A stretch of 64,000 bases of DNA from Desulfosediminicola ganghwensis (GCF_005116675.2 NZ_CP050699.1:3247001-3311000); one strand, 5' to 3'. Positions 44,991 through 54,528 are shown, counted from the stretch's first letter. Notes: a model not told the origin generated them from the sequence alone. A program made the numbers and translations.

Positions 44991-45044
44991 AGCCCTGGTT
45001 ATCCGAAATCGATGTGCTGGAAAAATCTGTCCGCGATTTACTCC

Positions 45045-45228
45045 AGCATATTTTCAGGCAGGTCTTCTGACTCCCGGATCATCCTCTCCCCAGGCCTTCC
45101 CATCCTGTAATGGACAGTGGCATAGTTCCGGGGGTTGTCACCGGTTACAGCGGCGGGCCCGTCTTCGATTTTCACGAAGTTCCCTTTTCAGCTCAAAGGC
45201 GTATGCATTTCCTTATTATGAGCACCTG
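45045..45228 (-). promoter_or_regulatory. Cobalamin riboswitch
   Basis: On the minus strand the leader shows the conserved B12 aptamer pieces in order: GCTGAAAAGGGAA, GCCGCTGTAACCGGTGACA, GCCACTGTCC, GGGAAGGCCTGGGGAGAGGA and GGAGTCAGAAGACCTGCCTG. These match the cobalamin aptamer consensus, including the B12-box region. The edges are approximate. Binding of adenosylcobalamin would favour the downstream terminator and turn off btuCDF-cobI. Confidence 0.93.
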
Positions 45229-45418
45229 AATGTATAGTTATTCGTTACCCAGATAGAAAGGGGATGTCAAGTGTCAAAAAGGGAGGATTGATTATAAATT
45301 CTGAGTATATTGAAGTTTTTCGGCTATACATGATTTTTTGTTTGACGTTTTGTCCGATGATTGAACACCATCAGTGGTGGGGATAATTCGCAATTGTATA
45401 GTGCCAGGGAGGTATATC

Positions 45419-45517
45419 ATGGATAAGACCGATCTGTCACACGACGTAGACGGCAAAGCTGGGGTTGGTGGAAGTAACGTCAAAATTTGCAGGCTTGGAA
45501 GACACTATGAGAGATAG
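45419..45517 (+). CDS. Possible 32-residue small ORF
   Basis: A strong GGGAGG element lies 6 bases before an ATG that opens 32 codons (MDKTDLSHDVDGKAGVGG..., ends at TAG 45515). The same frame continues past the TAG for 17 codons (FSWEWHEMILLAE) to a TAA. I recognise no family. It may be the start of a decayed gene. The rest of 45229-45623 shows nothing else. Confidence 0.2.
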   Translation: MDKTDLSHDVDGKAGVGGSNVKICRLGRHYER

Positions 45518-45623
45518 TCAGTGTCGAACTTCAGCTGGGAGTGGCACGAGATGATACTTCTTGCAGAGTAAGGTCAGGCCCAGTAGTACGCCTAACGTCA
45601 ATTCAACCTGGTCGGAAGAATTG

Positions 45624-45665
45624 AAAAAGCCGGGGCAGCGTGTTGAGCTGCCCTGGCTTTTTCTT
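45624..45665. terminator. Bidirectional intrinsic terminator
   Basis: Arms AAAAAGCCGGGGCAGC / GCTGCCCTGGCTTTTT (one mismatch) with a 7-base loop. It lies directly after the stop codon of the minus-strand membrane gene and has T-runs in both senses. Confidence 0.85.
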
Positions 45666-45666
45666 T

Positions 45667-46638
45667 TTATAAGGTCAGGTAGTAGTAGATGAGGCCTACC
45701 ATGATAAGACTGATCACCCGAAAAGACTGGCTGCATACGATAAGTTGTGCGGCTACCCTGGGTTTAAAGATACCGGCATAATACGGGAATTGATGGCGAA
45801 ATGCCCTCAGGGGTGACGACAGGATATTGCCTACCAGTAAGGCGAGTATGATTTCTCTTTGAGATAATGCTCCTTGCTGCAGCAACGCTCCGGCAGCGGC
45901 CAGACCGGCGGTCAGTTCAGCTGCAAGGTGCAGGGTGATGATCCCCATAGCCTGCGGGGAAAGCCACGGAATCCAAGCAAGGTACCCGGCTGCAAGCTCT
46001 TCGAGTTCACGAAAATATCCGATGCGATGTACTATAAATATAATGATATAGATCGGTACCGTGAACTTGATGATTTTGCGGATACGTCGCTTAAAGCGTT
46101 TCCAGCTTTTTTCCCACGCCCCCTGCCAGTCAATTCCCTTATTCTCAGTTGTTTCGTGTGGAGAGGCCGATATGTCAGGCTTCGGCAGAATGAACCGGCT
46201 GATGACCACAATTAAACCTGTGCGAAGTACCGCTGCGCCTAATGTGATGCTTATATAAATGAAAGCGGCACCGTGGATAAGTGGAACGGTGATGAAAAAT
46301 ATGGTCGGCAAATGAACAAAGTAGGTCGGCAGACTGTTGAACAGGTTGGCGAGAATCAGTTCTTTTCTGGAAAGCTGTTTTTTGTCATATGCTTCGGCAA
46401 GCAGGGTGTTTGCTGCAACACCTGAAAATATTGCCATTGAAAATGAAGCTCCGGCAGTATTCGACATGTTGCCAAGCTGGACAAGAGGTCTGGCGAGTGA
46501 GGCTATCCATCGGGTCCAATTAAGGGCTTCGATCAAATTGGCGACAATGAGACCGATGGAAATGAAAATAAGAAGTCGAATCAGGGGCCAGCAGAGCTGA
46601 CCCCACAGCATGACAAAGAATTCCGGTGTTATCTCCAT
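45667..46638 (-). CDS. Nucleoside-recognition (Gate) domain membrane protein
   Basis: Membrane protein of 323 residues with eight or so hydrophobic segments. It carries the Gate/nucleoside-recognition features of SpmA/FeoB-like proteins: NTAGASFSMAIFSGVAANTLL near residue 60 and the related AELTAGLAAAGALLQQGALS with GNILSSPLRAFRHQFPYYAG in the C-terminal half. The transported substance is unknown. Confidence 0.75.
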   Translation of the reverse strand: MEITPEFFVMLWGQLCWPLIRLLIFISIGLIVANLIEALNWTRWIASLARPLVQLGNMSNTAGASFSMAIFSGVAANTLLAEAYDKKQLSRKELILANLFNSLPTYFVHLPTIFFITVPLIHGAAFIYISITLGAAVLRTGLIVVISRFILPKPDISASPHETTENKGIDWQGAWEKSWKRFKRRIRKIIKFTVPIYIIIFIVHRIGYFRELEELAAGYLAWIPWLSPQAMGIITLHLAAELTAGLAAAGALLQQGALSQREIILALLVGNILSSPLRAFRHQFPYYAGIFKPRVAAQLIVCSQSFRVISLIMVGLIYYYLTL

Positions 46639-46726
46639 ATGGATGATCCGTAACTAAAAAAAAAATAAATAGCCGAGTTACCGAAGAACAGTCTGGTTAT
46701 TCAGTACCTTGACAACACAGTGTGTT

Positions 46727-48568
46727 CTATTCGGGTAGTTGTAACATTGAGTCGGCATAAATGCCATTGGGATCATTCATGATCAGGAGATCTCTGACCT
46801 GATGCTGCATCTTTCGATAGATGTTTACCAGAAAAGACGACGCAAAAAAGTCAGGAAAAACAGAAATAGTCGCATTGGTCAGCTGTTTGATGAGTTTGTC
46901 ACGAACAGATATCTCTCTTTTAATGTAAACTGTCGAATAATCGTCCAAACCGGCAAGCTCTGCCGCAGCGACGACAGCGTCTGAGAGGCCGCCAAGCTCG
47001 TCGACCAGATCGATTTCCTTTGCCTTCATGCCTGAAAAAACACGCCCTTCGGCAATGAGTTCCATTCGATCCTGCTCAATTCCACGGCCATTCTCCACAA
47101 TAGAGAGAAACCTTTCATAGCCGTTTTCAACAGTAAGCTGGATTGATCGCCTGAGGCTCTCCGGCAGCGGCTGGGTTACGTTCAGACCAGCTGAGAGGCT
47201 GGTGGTGCCGACGCCGTCACTGTATACGCCAATTTCGGCAAGAGTATCTTCGAAGGTCGGTATGGCGCCGAAAATACCGATTGAGCCGGTGAGAGTTGTG
47301 GGAGAAGCCCAGATCTGATCAGCATCAGCCGAAATCCAGTATGCGCCGGAAGCGGCGAGTGCACCCATAGAGACCACAATCGGTTTACCTGCCTCTTTTA
47401 GTTCAAGAACCTCCTGTCGGATGATCTCGGAGGCGAAGGCTGAACCACCACCGGAATTTATTCTCAATACCACCGCTTTTACAGATTGATTTTCCCGGGC
47501 ATCCCGCAGGAGTTTGCCAAGTGATTCACTGCCGATCACCCCTGCAGGCTGGTTACCTCCGACGATTTTTCCCTCAGCAACAACGATGCCGATTACATCT
47601 CCGTTATTATTGTAGGAATTGTAAGACTGATCAACAAAACTGAGATAGTTATTGAGCGTAATCAGATTTTCACTGGCGTTATCTGTGGCTTTTTTGAGGA
47701 ATCGCTTGAAATCGTTGTGAGTCAGAACTTTGTCCACCAGACCATTATCGAGGGCCAGTTGCGCAGTGTCTCCACCTGCGGCAGCAAGGTTGGTGGCAAT
47801 ATTTTCAATATAATTGGGTATAACTTCAGGCGAAAAACCACGCTGGAGGGCTATGCTGCCTGAAAAGCTCTCCCAAAGATCATTGAGCCATTGGCTATTC
47901 TGACTTCTGGCGTACTCGGACATCGAGTTTCGGGTGAAGGGTTCAAGAGCTGATTTATAGTCGCCAACCTTGAATACATGATAATTTACTTTAAGTTTGT
48001 CGATGGCCTCTTTGAAATAGAGTGGGTAGGTGCCGAAACCGTGCAGATCAACACCGCCCATGGGGTTGACTATAATGGTATCTGCATAGGAGGCGAGGTA
48101 GTACTGTTTCTGGGTATAAAAGTCTTCTGAAGCATAGACCTTTTTCCCTTTTTGGCGAAAAGCGTTCAGCGCTTCACCTATGGTGTTCATCTGGTTGAGG
48201 CCTGCAGCACCCAGATTTTTCAAATCGAGAAGAATAGCTGTGATAGCGTTATCGTCTGCAGCGGTCTCGATTGCATCAATTACGTCCTGGAGAAGCACAT
48301 AGCGTTGTTTCTGCTCAGAGCCTGCCAGGGAGTCCACGGCGCTGGTTAAAGCATCTGTTGTGGGAGGCTCTTCGACTATGTCACCGCTCAGGTTGAGGTG
48401 AAGGAGTGAGTTGTCATTGAGTTGTGGTGCATCAGAACTGAAGATCCCGACAACGAGAACAAAAAGGATAAAGAGAAACACCAGGTTGATCAGGGTATTA
48501 CGTATAACGCTTATGGTCCGGCCGGTATATTTGAAAATATTGGCAATAGCTTTGATGAGGTCTTTCAT
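46727..48568 (-). CDS. sppA: Signal peptide peptidase SppA, 67K type
   Basis: Membrane-bound protease that degrades cleaved signal peptides. It is 613 residues, normal for the two-domain class, with one N-terminal membrane segment (about 20-45). The catalytic lysine is in KVGDYKSALEPF (about residue 205) and the catalytic serine in MGALAASGAYWISADADQIW (about 406), followed by SPTTLTGSIGIFG. Both match the E. coli enzyme. Confidence 0.93.
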   Translation of the reverse strand: MKDLIKAIANIFKYTGRTISVIRNTLINLVFLFILFVLVVGIFSSDAPQLNDNSLLHLNLSGDIVEEPPTTDALTSAVDSLAGSEQKQRYVLLQDVIDAIETAADDNAITAILLDLKNLGAAGLNQMNTIGEALNAFRQKGKKVYASEDFYTQKQYYLASYADTIIVNPMGGVDLHGFGTYPLYFKEAIDKLKVNYHVFKVGDYKSALEPFTRNSMSEYARSQNSQWLNDLWESFSGSIALQRGFSPEVIPNYIENIATNLAAAGGDTAQLALDNGLVDKVLTHNDFKRFLKKATDNASENLITLNNYLSFVDQSYNSYNNNGDVIGIVVAEGKIVGGNQPAGVIGSESLGKLLRDARENQSVKAVVLRINSGGGSAFASEIIRQEVLELKEAGKPIVVSMGALAASGAYWISADADQIWASPTTLTGSIGIFGAIPTFEDTLAEIGVYSDGVGTTSLSAGLNVTQPLPESLRRSIQLTVENGYERFLSIVENGRGIEQDRMELIAEGRVFSGMKAKEIDLVDELGGLSDAVVAAAELAGLDDYSTVYIKREISVRDKLIKQLTNATISVFPDFFASSFLVNIYRKMQHQVRDLLIMNDPNGIYADSMLQLPE

Positions 48569-48668
48569 TCAGTCACTGTATATGGGGAATAATTTTAAGA
48601 TTTTAAATATATAATTTGATAGAGATTAATCATTTTTGTCAGACTATACAAGCAGTGCATCGTTAGAA

Positions 48669-49772
48669 CTAAGGTAATGTCTGCCGATCTACCTTGTCCG
48701 GAAAAGGCAGACGTAATTGGATCGGGCTGGAGTTGAGTTGAAACAGCCCTGACACAGTCACACCGAGAAGTCGTATCTTTTGTCTGCCGGCTTCAGTGTT
48801 TTCAAGTAATTTTGGTATGTAAAAACCTATATCCCTGGTGTTGATCAGTGGTGTTCTGGAAGTGATGGAACGGGTGATCGTAGTAAAATCATGGTAGCGG
48901 ATTTTGATGGAAATCGTATGGGCACCCATGCATTTTTTCTGCATGGTGTCGATCACAGAATGAGCCTGCTCTTTCAGGATATGCTGAATCAGCTCCATGT
49001 CAAGAATGTCTTCCGACAGGGTTGTTTCGCTACCTATTGACTTGCGTTCCCTGGAGCTTTTAACAGGGCGGGGATCGAGTCCGCGACAAATACTGTGGAA
49101 ATATCCACCCTGCTTACCGAAATGAAAAGTAAGTTCTTCGAGGGTAAATCTTCGCAGGTCGCCTCCTGTTTTGACGCCGATTCGTTCCATTTTCTTTTCT
49201 GTCGCTGCCCCGACTCCATAAAATTTGCCGATAGGAAGCGTGGCAAGAAAATCGAGAACTTCTGCCGGTGGTATCACTTTGATACCGTTTGGTTTATTTA
49301 TGTCGGAGGCGACTTTGGCGATAAACTTGTTACAGCTGACTCCTGCGGAAGCGGTTAAACCTGTCTTTTCAAATATATCTTTCCGTATCAATTCAGCCAA
49401 AAGAGAGGCTGAAGGTTCATCGAGGTGATTCTCGGTAAGATCAAGAAATGCTTCATCCACCGAAAGCTGTTCTACTAAGTCGGTGTACTTGAAAAAAATC
49501 TCCATTATCCAGGCAGAAATCTCCCGGTAGCGATCCATACGTGGTCTGGTAAAGATTGCCTGGGGGCAGAGGCGGACAGCTTTCGCACAGGACATTGCGG
49601 AGCGAACACCAAATTTGCGGGCTTCATAGGAGCAGGCGGCAACTACGCCACGACTATGGGGATTGCCACCCACTATGACTGCTTTTCCCATGAGTTCAGG
49701 GTTGTCAAGCTGTTCAACGGAGGCGAAAAAAGCGTCCATGTCTATATGAACTATTTTTCTGTTACTGTTCAT
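48669..49772 (-). CDS. dinB: DNA polymerase IV
   Basis: Y-family translesion polymerase, 367 residues. The catalytic palm has IVHIDMDAFFASVEQLDNPEL and SVDEAFLDLTEN; the finger part has VAACSYEARKFGVRSAM. Helix-hairpin-helix DNA binding lies near GKFYGVGAATEKKM, and the little finger follows. The C-terminus (LRLPF) may be a beta-clamp binding site. No LexA box was identified upstream by eye. Confidence 0.94.
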   Translation of the reverse strand: MNSNRKIVHIDMDAFFASVEQLDNPELMGKAVIVGGNPHSRGVVAACSYEARKFGVRSAMSCAKAVRLCPQAIFTRPRMDRYREISAWIMEIFFKYTDLVEQLSVDEAFLDLTENHLDEPSASLLAELIRKDIFEKTGLTASAGVSCNKFIAKVASDINKPNGIKVIPPAEVLDFLATLPIGKFYGVGAATEKKMERIGVKTGGDLRRFTLEELTFHFGKQGGYFHSICRGLDPRPVKSSRERKSIGSETTLSEDILDMELIQHILKEQAHSVIDTMQKKCMGAHTISIKIRYHDFTTITRSITSRTPLINTRDIGFYIPKLLENTEAGRQKIRLLGVTVSGLFQLNSSPIQLRLPFPDKVDRQTLP

Positions 49773-50022
49773 CTATAAAGCTGGCTGTCTTGATGAAATA
49801 TTTAATAAACGTGCAGGGGATCAATTGTGGTCAAAATGACTCAAGCGGCTTTATAAAGCTTATGACAAAACAATGAGGTATAAAAATATGTTGATGGCTT
49901 GAGCGTACCAGAATACGTTGTCTGGATAAAGCAGGTTGCCACTTATAACGCTCATAGTACTCTGTAGCAACCGTTCGATGGAAGGATTTCTTTGTAGTTA
50001 AACAGTAAGCGGATATGGAAGT

Positions 50023-50685
50023 ATGGACAAATTTACAGCCATAGCATCGAGTAAACTTTTTCAGGGATTGCCACGGCAGCAGTTGGAAGAGGTTGAAAAA
50101 ATTGCTATCGAGAGAACTTTCGGCAGGGGCGAGACGGTTTTCTTCGAAGGCGATGAAGGCAACGGTTTCTATATTGTAAAGAGCGGGAAGATTAAAATAT
50201 CTAAAGTCTCTCTGCAGGGTAAAGAGCAGATCCTCGGTATTTTCAATGCAGGCGAGCCTTTTGGTGAGGTTCCGGTCTTTCATGGTCAGCCATTTCCTGC
50301 CAATGCAGAGAGCCTGGCCAAAACCACGTTGCTCTTTTTTCCGAGAAAAGAGTTTGTGGCAATCCTTAACCGGACGCCTTCAATTGCCCTGAATATGCTG
50401 GCGACACTCTCCATGCGGTTAAGGCAGTTTACCAGTCAGATAGAGGCGTTATCTCTCAAGGAAGTTCCTGCCAGGCTTGCTTCATACTTGCTCTATCTTT
50501 CAAGTGAACAAGGGGGGAGTGATACTGTTGAACTCCAGATCTCCAAGGGGCAATTGGCGAGTTTGCTTGGCACCATTCCTGAAACGCTATCCAGGATATT
50601 TGCCAGGATGAGCGAGGAAGGATTGATCGAAGTACAAGGCAAGACAATTCGTTTGCTCGATAAGGAAGCGCTTGCAGAGCGATGA
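50023..50685 (+). CDS. Crp/Fnr family transcriptional regulator
   Basis: Regulator of 220 residues with an N-terminal cyclic-nucleotide-binding-like domain (about 10-125: GETVFFEGDEGNGFYIVKSGKI, GEPFGEVPVF) and a C-terminal winged helix (about 150-215: ARLASYLLYLS, ISKGQLASLLGTIPETLSRIF). No N-terminal cysteine cluster is present, so it is not an oxygen sensor of the FNR type. The effector is unknown. It stands alone. Confidence 0.88.
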   Translation: MDKFTAIASSKLFQGLPRQQLEEVEKIAIERTFGRGETVFFEGDEGNGFYIVKSGKIKISKVSLQGKEQILGIFNAGEPFGEVPVFHGQPFPANAESLAKTTLLFFPRKEFVAILNRTPSIALNMLATLSMRLRQFTSQIEALSLKEVPARLASYLLYLSSEQGGSDTVELQISKGQLASLLGTIPETLSRIFARMSEEGLIEVQGKTIRLLDKEALAER

Positions 50686-50723
50686 CCGGGACAGGGTGCG
50701 TTTCCTTTTCACCACTCTTTTAT

Positions 50724-50960
50724 CTATTTTTTGTTTCTTTTGGTGCCTGTGTGGGTGAAGGCGTTGGCAATCATTCTGTAGTGTGTGTCTTTATCGATAC
50801 CTATTTCCTTGCCGCAACGGCAGTGAATTTTGTGGCCGATAGTTTCTGTTTCAAACCACTTCTTAATTCGGTCTTTATGACAGCGAACGACATGGCCATG
50901 GCCGATTTTGTCATACTTCCAGAGTTTTCTCCTGCAGGCGGCACAATGTATGGTCAGCAT
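50724..50960 (-). CDS. Small zinc-ribbon-like protein
   Basis: Protein of 78 residues with cysteine pairs in CAACRRKLWKYDK and HCRCGKEIGIDKD, plus CHKDRIKKW. This looks like a zinc ribbon, of unknown function. The minus-strand frame is preferred over the overlapping plus-strand frame because of its ordered cysteine pattern. It follows the 102-residue gene by 14 bp. Confidence 0.65.
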   Translation of the reverse strand: MLTIHCAACRRKLWKYDKIGHGHVVRCHKDRIKKWFETETIGHKIHCRCGKEIGIDKDTHYRMIANAFTHTGTKRNKK

Positions 50961-50974
50961 CTTTACGGTGGGTT

Positions 50975-51283
50975 TTAGATTTTTTGACGGATTCGGTTGA
51001 GTTCATCGGGTGAGGAAAATTTGAAAAAGCGGACTTTGCGACTTCTGGGGAACTCACGTTTGAGGATTGGCTTGAGAAATTTAGCCAGGTCGGAAATGGT
51101 GACACGTGTCTCTTCTTCACGGTAGCCTCGTTCCTTTACAGAGATGGTCTTTTCATCGATTCGTAAAAGTGCAACGGTGCGGTTGCGTTTGTAGGAGAGT
51201 ATCTCCACTCCTCCGTCAACCGGGCTTTTCTGGATGAAACGAATTGCGTCGTGCAGTGCGGTATCTATATTAACCAGGGCCAT
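50975..51283 (-). CDS. Conserved-looking small protein, unknown function
   Basis: Basic 102-residue protein (ends RKVRFFKFSSPDELNRIRQKI) with a beta-rich middle (TVALLRIDEKTISVKERGYR). No family recognised and no membrane segments. It lies between the decayed FlgO-like gene and the zinc-ribbon gene on one strand, so the three were probably an operon. Confidence 0.55.
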   Translation of the reverse strand: MALVNIDTALHDAIRFIQKSPVDGGVEILSYKRNRTVALLRIDEKTISVKERGYREEETRVTISDLAKFLKPILKREFPRSRKVRFFKFSSPDELNRIRQKI

Positions 51284-51296
51284 GAAATACGTGATG

Positions 51297-51895
51297 TCAG
51301 TTAGAAATCCGGTTCAGTTTTGAGCGGGACGGTTCCGGGATCTCATTGATCCCGCATCCCCTTGTCAGTGCGCACATGGCGAGCTGCGGCTCGTCCATAT
51401 AAACCCTGTAATCATGCGAGGAGATAATCGATTTGTCAACAGGATTGATCATCCTGGCGGAGAAGGAAGTGGTCCCTTCTCCGGAGGTGATGATTGAGGG
51501 AAGGGTGCCGACCAGGATGGCCGAAGTTGTTGTCGAAGAAGAAATCTTTTCGTTATCTCGGGAGAGTATGGTCTCACCGGAACCTTCTGTGATAGGCAGA
51601 TCACGAAATGCTTCATCAGAGGCGCCGGATTGTTCAGCCTGGCATGGAGTATCTTCATCACCACAGGTTGCCCTTAGGAAGACCGGGTGATCAGATCACG
51701 ATGGCTGTTCAGGATGAGCACGTTATTGACGCGATCGGCAACATCTTTTGCTCAAATTTGCCAATGATGGACCGCCTGTATCTTCATTTGCTGGCTATAC
51801 GGGTATGCAGTAGCTTCAGGAATTCTGGCCGTACAGCCGGTGATGAGTTGAATCGCCATGATAACTGTTGTTGCTTTGCTAAAAAATCCTGCCAT
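51297..51895 (-). pseudogene. Decayed FlgO-like lipoprotein gene
   Basis: The minus strand reads a lipoprotein start MAGFFSKATTVIMAIQLITGC (lipobox LITGC), then YPYSQQMKIQAVHHWQI, a TGA at 51754 and DVADRVNNVLI. A second frame carries ITEGSGETILSRDNEKI, SAILVGTLPSIITSGE, TSFSARMINPVDKSIISSHD and stops at 51297. The order 'GE..LSRD' then 'LVGT' then 'vnaRlin' is that of the FlgO domain of outer-membrane lipoproteins. One stop and one frameshift mark it as dead. The original would be about 199 residues. Confidence 0.6.
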
Positions 51896-52211
51896 CTGCT
51901 TTGCTCCAGCCCAGTGATTGAGAACGGTGGTTGAATCATTTACTGTTTAAAGTGATCAACGTTCCCAAACGTGATTTCAGAAAGGTTGCATTCTAAACCC
52001 GTACATCATGCTATTTTCTCTATCGGATAGAAATTTGAGAAATATAGATAAAGATCAAATTATTGCAAACTTAACTCTGTAGATACGGAAAGTGGGAGAA
52101 ATTGTGTGCAGGATCTGCATTATCCATTAGATTGTTGTCCTTGACCTACCCAGTGTATAGTTTCGTACTCGATATCAACCTGTTAAGCAGCTTATTGCAC
52201 TTTTATATATT
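51896..52211. other. Intergenic region before the PHP gene
   Basis: About 316 bp, AT-rich in the middle (52010-52080). No gene or clear regulatory site was seen. Confidence 0.4.
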
Positions 52212-53081
52212 ATGGCCTTGGATTTACACATACATTCCACCTTTTCAGATGGAACAATGACACCAACCCAGCTGGTTGAGTTAGCAAAGAAAAAGGGGCT
52301 CAAGGCGATTGCCCTGACCGATCATGACACTGCCGAGGGAGTGGCTGAGGCTGTCGCAGCGGGTGAGCGCCTGGAGGTTGAGGTGGTGAGTGGCATTGAG
52401 TTTGGCGTCATTCATAAAGAGACCCATTTCCATATGCTCGGCTATGGTTTCGATTACGATGACAGTCATTTGCTTGGAGTATTGAGCACGATTCAGGCAA
52501 ACCGTGATGACCGCAATAAGCAGATAATTACCAGGCTTCAAGGGTTTGGAATAGATATCTCTTCTGAAGAGGTAGCGGCAAAATCTCAGTTCGGCCAGAC
52601 TGGGCGACCCCATATCGCACAGGTGCTTGTGGAGAAAAAGCAGGCTCGTTCGATCGACGATGCCTTCAGCAGATTTCTAAAACGCGGTGCCATTGCCTAT
52701 GTGCCAAGAAGGGTATTGAGTGCGAAAGAAGCAATCGATACTTTACACGGTGCCGGCGGGGTCGCGGTAATGGCGCATCCGGTAACTATCGATACATCTC
52801 TACAGAACATTGTGCCACTTTTGAATATTCTGGTACATAAAGGGCTTGATGGAATTGAAGCCTACTATCCCACCCACAGTACAAAACAGAGAAAACATAT
52901 TTGCAGCCTGGCAGACAGGTATAGTCTTGTGGTAACCGGCGGGAGCGACTATCATGGTGATATTCGTCCAGGAACAACGCTCGCTGGAGGCAAAAATGTC
53001 CATGTGCCGGCGAAGGTGCTGGAGCCTCTCAAAAGACAGATAAGCAAGATACGACAAACGAATAATAACACCGGCGTTTGA
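52212..53081 (+). CDS. PHP domain phosphoesterase (RNase AM / YciV-like)
   Basis: Metal-dependent phosphoesterase of 289 residues. The PHP metal motifs are all there: LDLHIHSTFSDGT, AIALTDHDTAEG, GIEFG, RPHIAQVLVEKK, VMAHPV and GGSDYHGD. E. coli YciV, a 5'-3' exonuclease acting on RNA and 3'-phosphonucleotides, is the best-known relative, but substrate cannot be read from sequence. It lies 25 bp before the NtrC-type gene. Confidence 0.87.
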   Translation: MALDLHIHSTFSDGTMTPTQLVELAKKKGLKAIALTDHDTAEGVAEAVAAGERLEVEVVSGIEFGVIHKETHFHMLGYGFDYDDSHLLGVLSTIQANRDDRNKQIITRLQGFGIDISSEEVAAKSQFGQTGRPHIAQVLVEKKQARSIDDAFSRFLKRGAIAYVPRRVLSAKEAIDTLHGAGGVAVMAHPVTIDTSLQNIVPLLNILVHKGLDGIEAYYPTHSTKQRKHICSLADRYSLVVTGGSDYHGDIRPGTTLAGGKNVHVPAKVLEPLKRQISKIRQTNNNTGV

Positions 53082-53106
53082 AGTCGGAAGAACTACGGAA
53101 AAACTT

Positions 53107-54495
53107 ATGTACTCCATTCTTATAGTCGATGACGAACCGAACTACCTCATTGTTCTTTCTGAACTCTTGAAAGATGAAGGCTATGAGGTCTTTACCGCGC
53201 CTGGTGGTGCGGAAGGGTTTGAGATGGTCAAACGTCTTGATTTAAACCTCGTCATTACCGATATGCAGATGCCGGAGGTTGATGGACTGCAACTTCTCTC
53301 GAAGGTTAAGGAATATAATGCGGATCTTCCGGTCATCATGATCACCGCTTTCGCCGAGGTGGATAAAGCGGTGGCGGCGATGCAATCTGGTGCTTACAGC
53401 TATCTGGCAAAACCATTCTCCAATGACGAACTGCTGGTTAACATTCAGAAGGCAATTGAGTTGTACGTGCTTGTTCAGGAGAACACCAGACTGCGGAGCG
53501 AGATTAAAGGGAAGAGCAGTTTCTCGGGGATGGTTGGTAAAAACCCGAAGATGAAGCAGGTCTACGAGATGATCGAGAAGGTTGCCCCAACCCCTGCTTC
53601 GGTACTTATCTCGGGTGAAAGTGGCACAGGTAAAGAGCTTGTGGCAAAGGCAATCCATATGAATTCTCCCCGTGAGAAAGGGCCGTTTATTACCGTGAAT
53701 TGTGCGGCCCTTTCTGACAACCTGCTTGAGAGTGAACTTTTCGGGCATGAAAAAGGAGCCTTCACCGGCGCAGTTGCAATGCGCAAAGGGCGGTTTGAAC
53801 TGGCACACAAGGGCACGATATTTCTGGATGAGATTGGCGAGATTCCTCTGCCGCTGCAATCCAAACTGCTGCGGGTTCTACAGGAGCGCACATTTGAAAG
53901 AGTTGGCGGGACCAAAACCTTTGAGGTTGATGTTCGTATTATCAGTGCTTCGAACCGGGAGCTGAAAGAAGAGGTTGCAAAAGGTCGTTTTCGCGAAGAT
54001 CTTTTTTACCGTTTGAATGTTATTCATGTATCTCTGCCCGCGCTGCGGGAGAGAATGGATGATATGCCTCTTTTGGTGGAATATTTTATTACGAAATTCA
54101 AGGACCAGTTGAATAAGCCAGATCTTAGTATTTCGGCTGAAGCTCTGAGGTTGCTGATGAAATTACCGTGGGAGGGCAATATCCGTGAGCTTGAGAATAC
54201 TGTTGAGCGCGCCGCCATCCTCTGTAATGATAATGTGATTGAAGCGGATGATGTTCAGCCTGATTCTATACGCCCAATGGAACAGAGTAGTTGGAGTCAG
54301 AACCTTGACCTGCAGCAACTGCTGCCTGATTCAGTCGGGCTGAATGACGTATTGTATACAGTAGAAGAGAAAATGCTGCACCAGGCCCTAGAGGATACCG
54401 GCTATGTACAGGCTCGTGCTGCTGAAAAACTGGGCATCACTAAGAGCCTTCTGCAATATAAGATGAAGAAATACGGAATTAAAAAGAAGAAATAA
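53107..54495 (+). CDS. Sigma-54-dependent response regulator (NtrC family)
   Basis: Activator of sigma-54 promoters, 462 residues. Receiver domain (1-120) with aspartate in LVITDMQMPEVDG and lysine in YLAKPFSNDEL. AAA+ domain (about 140-380) with Walker A GESGTGKELVAKAIH, the sigma-54 contact GAFTGA, and LRERMDDMPLLVEYF. C-terminal Fis-type helix-turn-helix ARAAEKLGITKSLLQYKM (about 438). No partner kinase is adjacent, so it is an orphan regulator. Confidence 0.92.
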   Translation: MYSILIVDDEPNYLIVLSELLKDEGYEVFTAPGGAEGFEMVKRLDLNLVITDMQMPEVDGLQLLSKVKEYNADLPVIMITAFAEVDKAVAAMQSGAYSYLAKPFSNDELLVNIQKAIELYVLVQENTRLRSEIKGKSSFSGMVGKNPKMKQVYEMIEKVAPTPASVLISGESGTGKELVAKAIHMNSPREKGPFITVNCAALSDNLLESELFGHEKGAFTGAVAMRKGRFELAHKGTIFLDEIGEIPLPLQSKLLRVLQERTFERVGGTKTFEVDVRIISASNRELKEEVAKGRFREDLFYRLNVIHVSLPALRERMDDMPLLVEYFITKFKDQLNKPDLSISAEALRLLMKLPWEGNIRELENTVERAAILCNDNVIEADDVQPDSIRPMEQSSWSQNLDLQQLLPDSVGLNDVLYTVEEKMLHQALEDTGYVQARAAEKLGITKSLLQYKMKKYGIKKKK

Positions 54496-54528
54496 CAGTT
54501 ATCAATAACAAAAAAAGACATGAAAAAT

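Noticed and set aside
45242-45418. Possible sigma-70 promoter (TTGACG) before the small ORF
   Set aside because: No -10 hexamer at a suitable distance.
50682-50978. 98-codon plus-strand frame after the Crp/Fnr gene
   Set aside because: The opposite-strand zinc-ribbon frame has an ordered cysteine pattern and operon context, so it is the better gene.
53242-53859. 205-codon minus-strand frame inside the NtrC-type gene
   Set aside because: Antisense shadow of conserved receiver and AAA+ sequence.
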